A DNA stretch of 64,000 nucleotides from Ruegeria lacuscaerulensis. Its GTDB lineage: Bacteria; Pseudomonadota; Alphaproteobacteria; Rhodobacterales; Rhodobacteraceae. Shown in pieces: positions 34,546 through 42,553 of this stretch. A model generated the notes under the pieces. It saw only the letters and a list, made by a program, of their open reading frames with translations, searched no databases and was not told the origin of the DNA. Position 1 is the first letter of the stretch. Every line of letters starts with the position of its first letter. The translations under genes were made by a program, and so were the position numbers. The DNA lies in contig NZ_WPZL01000001.1 in NCBI RefSeq assembly GCF_013031245.1, forward strand, positions 372,001 to 436,000, written 5' to 3'.

Positions 34546-35016
34546 GTGAAAATCGTTGCGGGAGGCCAAACAGGAGTCGACCTGGCCGCATTGCAGTTCG
34601 CGTTGGAGAACAACATTCCATACGGCGGATGGGTTCCGAGGGGTCGGACAAATGAGGCTGGTCAAATACCCGAACGTTTCAGTGGATTGATCGAGACGCA
34701 GTCCGAGGATGTCAGCGAAAGAACAAAACTGAACGTCCGGGATTGCGACGTCTTGCTGATTTTTCAGGATGAATCGTCCAGCCCGGGAACAAAGCTGACA
34801 ATCGAATTTGCCCAAGAGATCGGAAAACCGTTTTTGGTCGTCGATTTGCGGAAAGGTGTGGACGCCTGCGTTCGCCAGAGTCGACGTTGGATCGCGTCCC
34901 ACCCTTCAGCGGTATTGAATATCGCTGGCCCCAGAGAATCCGAAGCGCCTGAAATCGGTGCGAAGGTGAAGGAAATTCTACGTCAGTCCTTTCCTTCAAG
35001 TAGTAAAACACCTTAG
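34546..35016 (+). CDS. putative molybdenum-cofactor-carrier-like protein (YpsA/MoCo_carrier family)
   Basis: This 156-residue protein is counted from the GTG at 34546, giving MKIVAGGQTGVDLAALQFAL, the normal start of the family. AAGGA lies about 9 bases upstream. Earlier in-frame starts overlap pdc. The Rossmann-like fold shows GGQTGVD, GGWVPRGRTNEAG and SSPGTKLTIEFAQEIGKPF. Members related to lysine-decarboxylase-like nucleotide-binding folds bind nucleotides or molybdenum cofactor; the role is unproven. It follows pdc by 10 bases and is probably co-transcribed. Confidence 0.75.
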   Translation: MKIVAGGQTGVDLAALQFALENNIPYGGWVPRGRTNEAGQIPERFSGLIETQSEDVSERTKLNVRDCDVLLIFQDESSSPGTKLTIEFAQEIGKPFLVVDLRKGVDACVRQSRRWIASHPSAVLNIAGPRESEAPEIGAKVKEILRQSFPSSSKTP

Positions 35017-35042
35017 GTGCGGGCCCGTTGTTTTGTGTTGTT

Positions 35043-35423
35043 TCAGACGATCTTAGATAGCGCGATTGCTATTACCAGCCAAAAGCCGGACCGCAAGGTC
35101 ATGGCTCCAATAGTTCGCCATTCGAAGGGAGTGCCGGTAACAGCCATTGCTATCAGAATAGCGAACACAAAAAGTGTACAGACGGCAATCAACCAGGCAA
35201 TGCGCTGCGCCCAGAATTCGGATTTCATGAGTGTGAACGCGCCAAGCACATAAACGAAGCCAGCAAAAAAATTGAACCAAAGCACCAATGGAACTGCATC
35301 TCCGACGGCAGCTTTGGCAGCAGCACCGCCAAACAACGCCGTCCCCCCGGAAAATACAGTCGCAATGCCAAATACCGCGGCGACTATTGCTACAGGACGA
35401 ACCCAATTTGGAGACTGATGCAT
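35043..35423 (-). CDS. small four-span membrane protein, function unknown
   Basis: This 126-residue protein has four hydrophobic segments: near residues 10-30 (AIVAAVFGIATVFSGG), 45-65, 72-95 (IAWLIAVCTLFVFAILIAMAV) and 108-124. No catalytic motif is seen. It is convergent with the pdc/MoCo-carrier pair and ends 26 bases from it. It looks like a typical uncharacterised roseobacter membrane protein. Confidence 0.65.
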   Translation of the reverse strand: MHQSPNWVRPVAIVAAVFGIATVFSGGTALFGGAAAKAAVGDAVPLVLWFNFFAGFVYVLGAFTLMKSEFWAQRIAWLIAVCTLFVFAILIAMAVTGTPFEWRTIGAMTLRSGFWLVIAIALSKIV

Positions 35424-35706
35424 AGTTGTTTTTCTCTGGATTAGACCTGGGATCGTGATGCAACCAGCCTAATCCTTTGAACCAGTGCCAACTTGATCAA
35501 AATCAATACGTCCACTCTTCCGTTAGACCCTTCAGGGGACAGAAAGCGGTCACCATGGGGGCTTCTCGTTACGTTTTTGCGGCTGAACGGAAGCGCCGAC
35601 CGCACCCTTGTAGCGGACAAGCCATGTTCGCTCACGCAGCATGGTGCGAATGCGGATGTAAAATCAGCCCTTTATTAGGCTACCTGATCAGCTCTTGTCG
35701 CATTTG

Positions 35707-36348
35707 TCATAGGGAACACAATGCACCGTTGAGGTCGAAATGATTTGGAAACATTGCACATAAGAAGCGAAAGACAATTCTTACTGCTTCCGAACGGTCA
35801 AAGGAATCCGGGTGAAGTAAGTAGTCGGTCCACATGCCTTCCAACATGGCGAGTGTGCCGTGGGTAGCATCTCGTGCGACCTCATTGGGGTGTTCGATTT
35901 CAGCTTCCTTCGCGATGCGACCGAAAGCATTGAAGATCATATTCCGAAGTTTGGCGTCGCGCGTATCTGAAAACGCAGCTATTGCTTCTCTGTTCCTGGC
36001 CTCTCCTCGAAACGCGTACCAAATCGACACATTCTTCTTGTTAAGGATCTCCTCACTGAGATCACCCCGAACAATCATCTCGATATGCTCTTGGCTGGTT
36101 TGGCCTGTCGTTTCCAGCAGGGCATAAATGCCGTTGTAATACTGTTCCGAGGAGTGACGCGCTGCTTCGTCAACCAGGTTATCCTTGCCACCGAAGTGTA
36201 GGTGAATCATGCCGCGAGACAGTTCTGCGCGCTGAATGATCTCGCTTACCGAAGTCTCCGAAATCCCTTTTTCCGCGACCGAGTCGAGGACCGCTTCTAT
36301 CAGTGAAAGGCGATTTCGCTCACGTACCTGTTGGCGTTTTCCTGTCAT
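35707..36348 (-). CDS. BetI-like TetR-family repressor (left flank of amine cluster)
   Basis: This 213-residue TetR regulator has its helix-turn-helix at about residues 30-55 (TSVSEIIQRAELSRGMIHLHFGGK). Its ligand domain is of BetI type, with SIWYAFRGEARNRE and a C-terminal AMLEGMWTDYLLHPDSF. The regulator at 46923 shares this architecture and the LEGxWTDYxLHxDxF block, so the two are paralogs. It is divergent from the ABC transporter operon. A perfect palindrome at 36472-36487 lies in the 189-base gap between them. It probably represses the operon until a betaine-like inducer binds. Confidence 0.88.
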   Translation of the reverse strand: MTGKRQQVRERNRLSLIEAVLDSVAEKGISETSVSEIIQRAELSRGMIHLHFGGKDNLVDEAARHSSEQYYNGIYALLETTGQTSQEHIEMIVRGDLSEEILNKKNVSIWYAFRGEARNREAIAAFSDTRDAKLRNMIFNAFGRIAKEAEIEHPNEVARDATHGTLAMLEGMWTDYLLHPDSFDRSEAVRIVFRFLCAMFPNHFDLNGALCSL

Positions 36349-36471
36349 TTGTTCCGGCTGTTTTCTTTGTTTTCAAACTCTTGCATAGCGATTTAGCGCG
36401 GCTCGGGATTTCGCGGACCCCGAGCCTGAAAATATCAGTTGACACAGCTTGCCATAAAATTCCAGATTTAA

Positions 36472-36487
36472 ATGGACGATTGTCCAT
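36472..36487. promoter_or_regulatory. palindromic operator candidate for the left BetI-like repressor
   Basis: ATGGAC-GATT-GTCCAT is a perfect 6-base inverted repeat with a 4-base spacer. A TTGACA hexamer lies 28 bases upstream (36439-36444), so the palindrome would sit near the transcription start, a normal TetR repression site. No strong -10 hexamer is visible. The form resembles the palindrome at 46838 before the right-hand regulon. Confidence 0.6.
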
Positions 36488-36537
36488 ATTGTGATGGCGA
36501 TCCCCACGCTACCGAAAACAACATTCAGCAGGGAAGC

Positions 36538-37401
36538 ATGGCTGGAGTAATACGAAGTGAGACGGGCAAAGGCCTTGCATTGAGCGCGCCCGCAACGCTC
36601 TATGTCGGCCTGCTTGTTGCTGTGCCGCTATGTATTCTGGTCGCCTACAGCTTCTGGACCCAGACCTATGTCGAGATCGACCGGACGCTGACCTGGGCGA
36701 ACTATCAGGAGGCATTCACCGACCCCCTGGTTCGCCACCTGATGCTGCGTTCAGTAGCCATTGCCGGGGCAGTTACGTTGGCGACGGTATGCCTGGCCTA
36801 TCCTATCGCCTATTTCATCGCGTTTCGGACGCAGAAGAAAACCCTCTGGCTGCTGCTGATCACCATTCCATTCTGGAGCAGCTACCTGCTGCGCGTTTTT
36901 AGTTGGAAGCTCATTCTTGGCTTCAACGGCGTGATGAACTCGGCCCTGATTTCGCTGGGGATGATACAGGAGCCACTGACCTTTCTGCTATACAACGAGT
37001 TTGCAGTTGTATTGACGCTCGCCCATGCTTGGGCACCATTTGCTATTCTGCCAATCTATGTGTCGCTCCAGAAAATCGACCGCAGCCTGCTGGAGGCCGC
37101 GACCGATCTGGGGTGCAACAAGCTGGAACGGTTTGTCCGCGTGACCCTTCCCTTGACCGTGCCGGGGATCATCGCGGCCTGCCTGATCATCTTCATCCCC
37201 ACGGTTGGCGACTATGTCACGCCGGCACTGGTGGGGGGCTCTCAGGGCAAAATGGTCGCCAACCTGATTCAGGTGCAGTTCGGAGCAGCAAACAACTGGC
37301 CGTTGGGTGCAACCTTGTCACTGCTGGCCATGCTGTCGGTGGGCTGTGTCGCAATCCTTTTTGTTGTCATCGTTACCGCATTAGGACGGAGGATCAGATG
37401 A
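36538..37401 (+). CDS. spermidine/putrescine-type ABC transporter permease (PotB-like)
   Basis: This 287-residue permease is counted from ATG 36538, which follows an AGGGA ribosome-binding site. Six membrane spans are expected. The type I signature near the C-terminal half reads SLLEAATDLGCNKLERFVRVTLPLTVPGI, the EAA loop that docks the ATPase. It forms the channel with the next gene, whose ATG overlaps its stop. Family members import polyamines, but many alphaproteobacterial relatives carry other amines and betaines. Confidence 0.9.
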   Translation: MAGVIRSETGKGLALSAPATLYVGLLVAVPLCILVAYSFWTQTYVEIDRTLTWANYQEAFTDPLVRHLMLRSVAIAGAVTLATVCLAYPIAYFIAFRTQKKTLWLLLITIPFWSSYLLRVFSWKLILGFNGVMNSALISLGMIQEPLTFLLYNEFAVVLTLAHAWAPFAILPIYVSLQKIDRSLLEAATDLGCNKLERFVRVTLPLTVPGIIAACLIIFIPTVGDYVTPALVGGSQGKMVANLIQVQFGAANNWPLGATLSLLAMLSVGCVAILFVVIVTALGRRIR

Positions 37402-38192
37402 CAAAGGCCATTCGGATCCCCTGGCTGCTTGTCTATGCGATCGCCTATCTGGTGTTCCTGTATCTGCCGGTTCTGCTGCTACCGCTGTTTTCTTTCAACG
37501 ACGGCACAATCGTGGCCTTTCCGCTCAAGGGGTTCACGCTGAAATGGTACGCGCAACTCGGCCAGCAGGACACTCTGTTGCAGGCCATGGTGAACTCTCT
37601 GATTGTTGGCAGCGTGACAGCGTTGATGGCGACTTCGCTGGGCTTGTTCGCTGCACGGGCCTATGTCCGCTATCGGTTCTCAGGGCGTGAAGTGTCCGAA
37701 GGTCTGGTCATGCTTCCGCTGGTCATTCCCGGCATCATTGTTGCCAGTTCAATGCTGGTCCTATTCATCAGCATCGGGCTGAAACCTTCGCTGACAACCG
37801 TGATCCTTGGCCACGTCTTTGTGGCTTTGCCCTTCGCTGTATCGATCATGAAATCTGCCTTTGACGATTTCGATCAGTCACTGGAAGAAGCGGCATTTGA
37901 TCTGGGTGAAAGCGTTGTCGGGACCTTTCGGCGCGTCACTCTGCCAATTGTTGCACCGGGCATCATCGCAAGCTTTCTGGTCACGTTCACCGTGTCCTTC
38001 GACGAGTTCGTCCTCGCATTCTTCTTGTCCGGTAACAGCCCAACACTACCAGTCTATATCTGGAGCCAGATCCGCTTCCCCGCAAAGCTGCCTAACACAC
38101 TCGCGCTGGGGTCACTGCTTTTGATGTCCTCGGTCCTGCTGTTGCTGATTGCCGAATACTTCCGCCGCCGTTCCACACAGTCCTCTGATTGA
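37398..38192 (+). CDS. spermidine/putrescine-type ABC transporter permease (PotC-like)
   Basis: This 264-residue permease has its ATG overlapping the previous stop by 4 bases. It has six spans and the EAA loop SLEEAAFDLGESVVGTFRRVTLP. An FDEFVLAFFLSG segment typical of PotC follows. It pairs with the upstream PotB-like subunit. The C-terminal EYFRRRSTQSSD tail is cytoplasmic. Confidence 0.9.
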   Translation: MTKAIRIPWLLVYAIAYLVFLYLPVLLLPLFSFNDGTIVAFPLKGFTLKWYAQLGQQDTLLQAMVNSLIVGSVTALMATSLGLFAARAYVRYRFSGREVSEGLVMLPLVIPGIIVASSMLVLFISIGLKPSLTTVILGHVFVALPFAVSIMKSAFDDFDQSLEEAAFDLGESVVGTFRRVTLPIVAPGIIASFLVTFTVSFDEFVLAFFLSGNSPTLPVYIWSQIRFPAKLPNTLALGSLLLMSSVLLLLIAEYFRRRSTQSSD

Positions 38193-38212
38193 AGCCAAAG
38201 GAAATCAACAAG

Positions 38213-39313
38213 ATGAGCGAACAGAACATCATCGAAATTCAAGGCGTTGAGAAACGCTTTGGTACCTTTGTGGCTGTGTCTGATCTGAACCTCACATTGA
38301 AAGAGGGCGAGTTTTTTTCGCTGCTCGGGCCGTCTGGGTGCGGCAAGACCACGGCCCTGCGCATTATTGCCGGATTTCAGGATCACGAAGAGGGTGAGAT
38401 CCGGATTGATGGACGCACGATGGGCGAGGTGCCCGCCAACAAGCGCCCTACCAATATGGTGTTTCAAAGCTATGCGATCTTTCCGCACCTGAATGTAGGC
38501 GACAACGTTGGGTTCGGCCTGCGTAAGACCAAGCTTTCCCGGAAGGAAATCAAGGAGCGCATCGCCGAAGCCCTGGAGATGGTTGAGCTTGGAGGCTTGC
38601 AGGATCGCAAGGCCAATGAGTTGTCTGGCGGCCAGCGGCAGCGCGTGGCGCTCGCCCGCGCGCTGGTCATGCGTCCGAAGGTTTTGCTTTTGGACGAGCC
38701 GCTGTCCGCGCTGGATAAAAACCTGCGAGAGGCGATGCAGCTTGAAATGCGGCGGCTGCAACAGAAACTTGGCATCACATTCGTCATGGTCACGCATGAC
38801 CAGTACGAAGCGATGACCATGTCCGACCGGATCGGTGTGATGTTCGCCGGTCAGCTCAAGCAGGTCGACAAGCCCGAAGTGCTTTATTCTCAGCCCTGCA
38901 ATCGCGAAGTTGCATCCTTTATTGGCGGAATGAACTTCCTGAGCGCTGAGATTGTTGCCGAAAGCACCGATAAGCTGGAGGTCGATGTTCAAGGCTTCGG
39001 GCGCATGACGATTAGGGTGAATCCCAACGTTCACGTACATGACAAAAAGCTGTTGGTTGGCGTTCGTCCGGAACAGTTGGAAATCAGTGCGGAAAAGCCG
39101 GAAGAGTACGACGCCTCTGTGCAGGGCGAGGTGTCGGACGTCGCCTTCTATGGCGAGAGCGTTCACTACTATGTCCGCGTTGATGGGCTTTCGGACAGCA
39201 TTGCTGTCGCCGTGCCAAACTACTTTCACACAGTCGATCACAGCCGTGGTGATACCGTTTGGCTGGGCGTACAGAGCGCCTCGGTGATCGACCTGGGCAA
39301 ACGTGAAACATGA
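38213..39313 (+). CDS. spermidine/putrescine-type ABC transporter ATPase (PotA-like)
   Basis: This 366-residue protein is counted from the ATG at 38213 (MSEQNIIEIQGVEKRFG), preceded by AAAGGAAA. It has Walker A GPSGCGKTT, the Q-loop in NMVFQSYAIFPHL, signature LSGGQRQRVALARAL and Walker B VLLLDEPLSALD. A C-terminal TOBE-like regulatory domain starts near residue 245. It powers import by the two permeases before it and the binding protein after it. Confidence 0.93.
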   Translation: MSEQNIIEIQGVEKRFGTFVAVSDLNLTLKEGEFFSLLGPSGCGKTTALRIIAGFQDHEEGEIRIDGRTMGEVPANKRPTNMVFQSYAIFPHLNVGDNVGFGLRKTKLSRKEIKERIAEALEMVELGGLQDRKANELSGGQRQRVALARALVMRPKVLLLDEPLSALDKNLREAMQLEMRRLQQKLGITFVMVTHDQYEAMTMSDRIGVMFAGQLKQVDKPEVLYSQPCNREVASFIGGMNFLSAEIVAESTDKLEVDVQGFGRMTIRVNPNVHVHDKKLLVGVRPEQLEISAEKPEEYDASVQGEVSDVAFYGESVHYYVRVDGLSDSIAVAVPNYFHTVDHSRGDTVWLGVQSASVIDLGKRET

Positions 39314-39331
39314 ATCTGTGGGAGGAAAGAA

Positions 39332-40387
39332 ATGAATAAAGCAACGACATTTACAGCGGCGGTGATTGTCACTTTTGCGGCAGGCCAGGCGCTTGCGAAT
39401 GCAGCCGATCTGACCGTTTTCGATTGGTCCGGTTATGAGGATCAGGGGTTCTATGGTGACTACGTCGAAAAATACGGCGGACCGCCCAGCTATACCTATT
39501 TCGGCAGCGTGGAAGAGGCGTTCACTAAACTTCAGTCCGGTTTCGAAGCTGATCTCGCTCATCCCTGCACGGACGCCCTGAGAAAATGGGTGGCGGCAGA
39601 TATGATCAAGCCGATCGACACCAGCAAGCTGCAGAACTGGGACAAACTGATGCCCAAGATCAAAGAGGTCGATGGCATCACGATCGACGGGCAGACTTAC
39701 ATGGTGCCCTTCGAATGGGGCAATACCGGTCTGATTTATCGTACGGATATGATTTCGGCAGACGATGTTTCGCTGCAGTTGCTGATGGATCCTTCCTATC
39801 AGGGCAAAGTTGCCATTCCAGACGCCGCATCGAGCGCCTTTGCAATGGCGGCGCTGGCAACCGGTGCCTCCAGCTATACCGATATGAGCGATGAGGAATT
39901 CCAGAAAGCTGCGGATTACCTGCGCGCAATTCACCCGAACGTGCGCTTCTACTGGTCTGACGCGGGTCAGTTGGATCAGGCAATCGCCAGCGGCGAGGTG
40001 ACACTGGGCTGGGGTTGGAACCAGTCGGAACTGAACCTGATCTGGAATGAAACCCCGGCAGTCATGATGCGCGATGTGGACAAAGGTATCGCCACATGGG
40101 TTTGCGGCTATGTGCACCTGAAATCCGCCAAGCAGTCAGATGAACAGGTCTACGACATGCTCAACGCGCTGAGCTCTGCCGCCAGCGGCAAGTACATCAT
40201 CGAAAGCTGGGGCTACGCGCATGCCAACGAGGATGCGTTTGCACAGGCAGACCCGGAACTGATCAAGACTTACGGGTTCTCGGACGTCGACAGCTTTTTT
40301 GACGGCAGCCTGTTCTTCGACGCGGTCAACCCCGAGCTTGAAGCCAAGATGTTGAAGGAGTTCGAACGCATCAAAGCGGGCTTCTGA
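39332..40387 (+). CDS. PotD-like extracellular solute-binding protein
   Basis: This 351-residue protein has a signal peptide (MNKATTFTAAVIVTFAAGQALANA). The mature start ADLTVFDWSGYEDQGFYGDY is characteristic of the PotD/SBP_bac_8 family. EADLAHPCTDALRKWVAADMIKPID and VPFEWGNTGLIYRTD continue the fold. Aromatic residues (W, Y) that could cage a quaternary ammonium are frequent, for example WGWNQSELNLIW, but this is not proof. It is followed by a hairpin before the demethylase gene. Confidence 0.9.
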   Translation: MNKATTFTAAVIVTFAAGQALANAADLTVFDWSGYEDQGFYGDYVEKYGGPPSYTYFGSVEEAFTKLQSGFEADLAHPCTDALRKWVAADMIKPIDTSKLQNWDKLMPKIKEVDGITIDGQTYMVPFEWGNTGLIYRTDMISADDVSLQLLMDPSYQGKVAIPDAASSAFAMAALATGASSYTDMSDEEFQKAADYLRAIHPNVRFYWSDAGQLDQAIASGEVTLGWGWNQSELNLIWNETPAVMMRDVDKGIATWVCGYVHLKSAKQSDEQVYDMLNALSSAASGKYIIESWGYAHANEDAFAQADPELIKTYGFSDVDSFFDGSLFFDAVNPELEAKMLKEFERIKAGF

Positions 40388-40407
40388 GCACAGCTAACGA
40401 CATAACC

Positions 40408-40440
40408 GGGAATGGAAGGCCAAGTAACCCTCCCATTCCC
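40408..40440 (+). promoter_or_regulatory. intercistronic hairpin after the binding-protein gene
   Basis: The arms GGGAATGG (40408-40415) and CCATTCCC (40433-40440) are exact inverted repeats with a 17-base loop and no T-run. They lie between the binding-protein and flavoprotein genes and probably stabilise the upstream message or partly attenuate the downstream enzymes. Confidence 0.5.
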
Positions 40441-40478
40441 AAGGTACTATATCCAATTTTCCTGGAGGAAGCGCGGCA

Positions 40479-42545
40479 ATGTCAGGCGCTGACCAATACT
40501 CTGTTCTCTTTGCACCGGTGAAAATCGGGCCAGTGACGGCCCGAAACCGGTTCTATCAGGTGCCCCACTGTAACGGTCTGGGGCATTTGCGTCCGCAGGC
40601 CGAGGCCGCCATGCGGGCGATGAAGGCCGAAGGCGGCTGGGCCGTGGTGTCTACCCAGGAGGCCGAGATTCATCCAACTTCGGATCTGTCTCCCTATTCT
40701 GAGAACCGGATCTGGGACGATCGGGACATTCCTGCGCTGCGTTTGATAACCAATGCAGTTAAAGAGAAGGGGTCGCTTGCCGCAATCCAGCTGGCGCATA
40801 ACGGCCATCATGCACAAAACCACCTTAGCCGGGCTCCGCTTCTGGCTCCGTCGGAACTTGCCCTGCAAACCGCGTATCCGAAGCAGGCCCGGGCAATGGA
40901 CAAGACGGACATCCGCGAGTTCCGCAAATGGCATCGGGCTGCCGCTCGGCGCTCGCGCGAGGCTGGCTTTAACATTGTGTATGTTTATGCCGGCCACCAC
41001 ATGACGTTGCCGCATCACTTTCTGCTGCCGCAGTTCAATGATCGGACCGATGAGTATGGCGGCTCATTGGAGAACCGGGTGCGGCTGACCCGCGAGCTTC
41101 TGGAAGAGACCAGAGAAGAAGTCGGCGACGATTGCGCCATTGCCCTGCGGTTCGCGGTCGATGAGCTGCTCGGGACCGACGGGATGCAGGCGCAGGAGGA
41201 AGGTCGCGCTGTTGTCGAGTTGCTGGCAGAACTGCCGGACCTTTGGGACGTCAACGTTGCGGATTGGAGCAATGACTCTGCGACAACCCGGTTCGAGCCT
41301 CGTGACGGCTTTCAAACCTCTTATATCGAGTTCGTTAAACAGGTCACGTCCAAGCCCGTTGTCGGCGTCGGGCGGCTGACTTCGCCGGATCTGATGGTGT
41401 CATTAGTCAAAAAGGGCATCCTTGATTTTATCGGCGCGGCACGACCTTCCATTGCCGATCCGTTTCTTCCCAACAAAATCAAGGAAGGCCGCATCGAAGA
41501 AATCAGAGAATGCATCGGCTGCAATATCTGTGTTTCGTCCGATGCTTTGGGTGTTCCTATCCGGTGTACGCAAAACCCGACGATGGGCGAAGAATGGCGG
41601 CGTGGCTGGCATCCTGAAATCATCGAAAATCGGGGAAAAGAGGAAACAGCGCTTGTTGTCGGCAGCGGACCAGCGGGGCTTGAATGCGCTATGCAATTGG
41701 CGCGTCGTGGCTATGAAGTCACGCTGGCCGAAGCAAAACAGGAACTTGGCGGCCGCGTGTTGCAGGAATCCGGTCTGGCTGGATTATCTGCGTGGAAACG
41801 CGTTACGGATCACAGGATCTACGACCTGCAGCAACGCGGAAACGTACAGATGTTCACCGACAGCCGCTTGTCGGCCAGTGATGTTGTCGAACTGGGAATT
41901 CCGAACGTCTTTCTGGCAACTGGTGCACCATGGCGGCGGGACGGTCGCGGAAAGTCCGCGTTCCATGGTATTTCAATAAGTTCCGGCACTCAGGTTTTCA
42001 CTCCGGACGACATCATGTCAGGCGTGTTGCCGGGGGGTGGTCCGATTTTGGTCTATGATGATGACCAGGCCTACCTTGGCGGAGTACTGGCCGATCACTT
42101 GGCTCAGACCGGGCGAGAGATCATCTTTGTCACCCCGGCCTCGATGGTTTCGCCGTTCACGGAATTGACGTTGGAACAGACCAAAGTGCAGCGCAGCCTT
42201 CTGGAAAAAGGCGTTCGGCTGGTCATGTCCCATACATTGGCCAGCGTGGCACCCGGTACGGCGAACGTGCAATGCGTCTACACGGCGCGAGAACATGCCA
42301 TCGAGTGCGGCTCCGTCGTATTGGTGACGCAACGAATGCGAGAGACCGATCTCTACGATGAGCTTCGTGGTCTGTCCGAAAGCCCGCTGACAAAACTGGA
42401 CCTGATCGGCGATGCTGCAAACCCCGGGTTGATCGCTGACGCTGTATACTCTGGTCACATGGCTGCCCGGAATTTCGAACGCGATGCGGGCGATATCGAC
42501 CGCGAATTTTTCCGTCGGGAGATCGTTTCCCTTGAAACTGTATGA
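40479..42545 (+). CDS. trimethylamine-dehydrogenase-like iron-sulfur flavoprotein (StcD-type N-demethylase)
   Basis: This 688-residue enzyme has an N-terminal old-yellow-enzyme barrel, a 4Fe-4S site (C345, C348, C351, C363) and a nucleotide-binding domain (VVGSGPAG near 394). It tracks TMADH closely. FYQVPHC places a Cys at 31 where TMADH attaches FMN covalently. Y170 and H173 (VYAGHH) and D266 match the catalytic triad. Two residues of the substrate bowl differ: the position of Tyr60 is Glu61 and that of Trp355 is Asp355, while Trp264 is kept as W263. So an N-methylated amine other than trimethylamine is likely, oxidised to the demethylated amine plus formaldehyde. The start follows GGAGGAAG. 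It overlaps the Rieske reading frame. Confidence 0.88.
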   Translation: MSGADQYSVLFAPVKIGPVTARNRFYQVPHCNGLGHLRPQAEAAMRAMKAEGGWAVVSTQEAEIHPTSDLSPYSENRIWDDRDIPALRLITNAVKEKGSLAAIQLAHNGHHAQNHLSRAPLLAPSELALQTAYPKQARAMDKTDIREFRKWHRAAARRSREAGFNIVYVYAGHHMTLPHHFLLPQFNDRTDEYGGSLENRVRLTRELLEETREEVGDDCAIALRFAVDELLGTDGMQAQEEGRAVVELLAELPDLWDVNVADWSNDSATTRFEPRDGFQTSYIEFVKQVTSKPVVGVGRLTSPDLMVSLVKKGILDFIGAARPSIADPFLPNKIKEGRIEEIRECIGCNICVSSDALGVPIRCTQNPTMGEEWRRGWHPEIIENRGKEETALVVGSGPAGLECAMQLARRGYEVTLAEAKQELGGRVLQESGLAGLSAWKRVTDHRIYDLQQRGNVQMFTDSRLSASDVVELGIPNVFLATGAPWRRDGRGKSAFHGISISSGTQVFTPDDIMSGVLPGGGPILVYDDDQAYLGGVLADHLAQTGREIIFVTPASMVSPFTELTLEQTKVQRSLLEKGVRLVMSHTLASVAPGTANVQCVYTAREHAIECGSVVLVTQRMRETDLYDELRGLSESPLTKLDLIGDAANPGLIADAVYSGHMAARNFERDAGDIDREFFRREIVSLETV

Positions 42546-42553
42546 GGTGCGCT

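Noticed and set aside
38054..40117. Long (687-codon) minus-strand open frame opposite the ABC ATPase and binding-protein genes
   Set aside because: The translation has no recognisable domain and is rich in His/Arg, as expected from antisense of high-GC genes. Both plus-strand genes beneath it are unmistakable.
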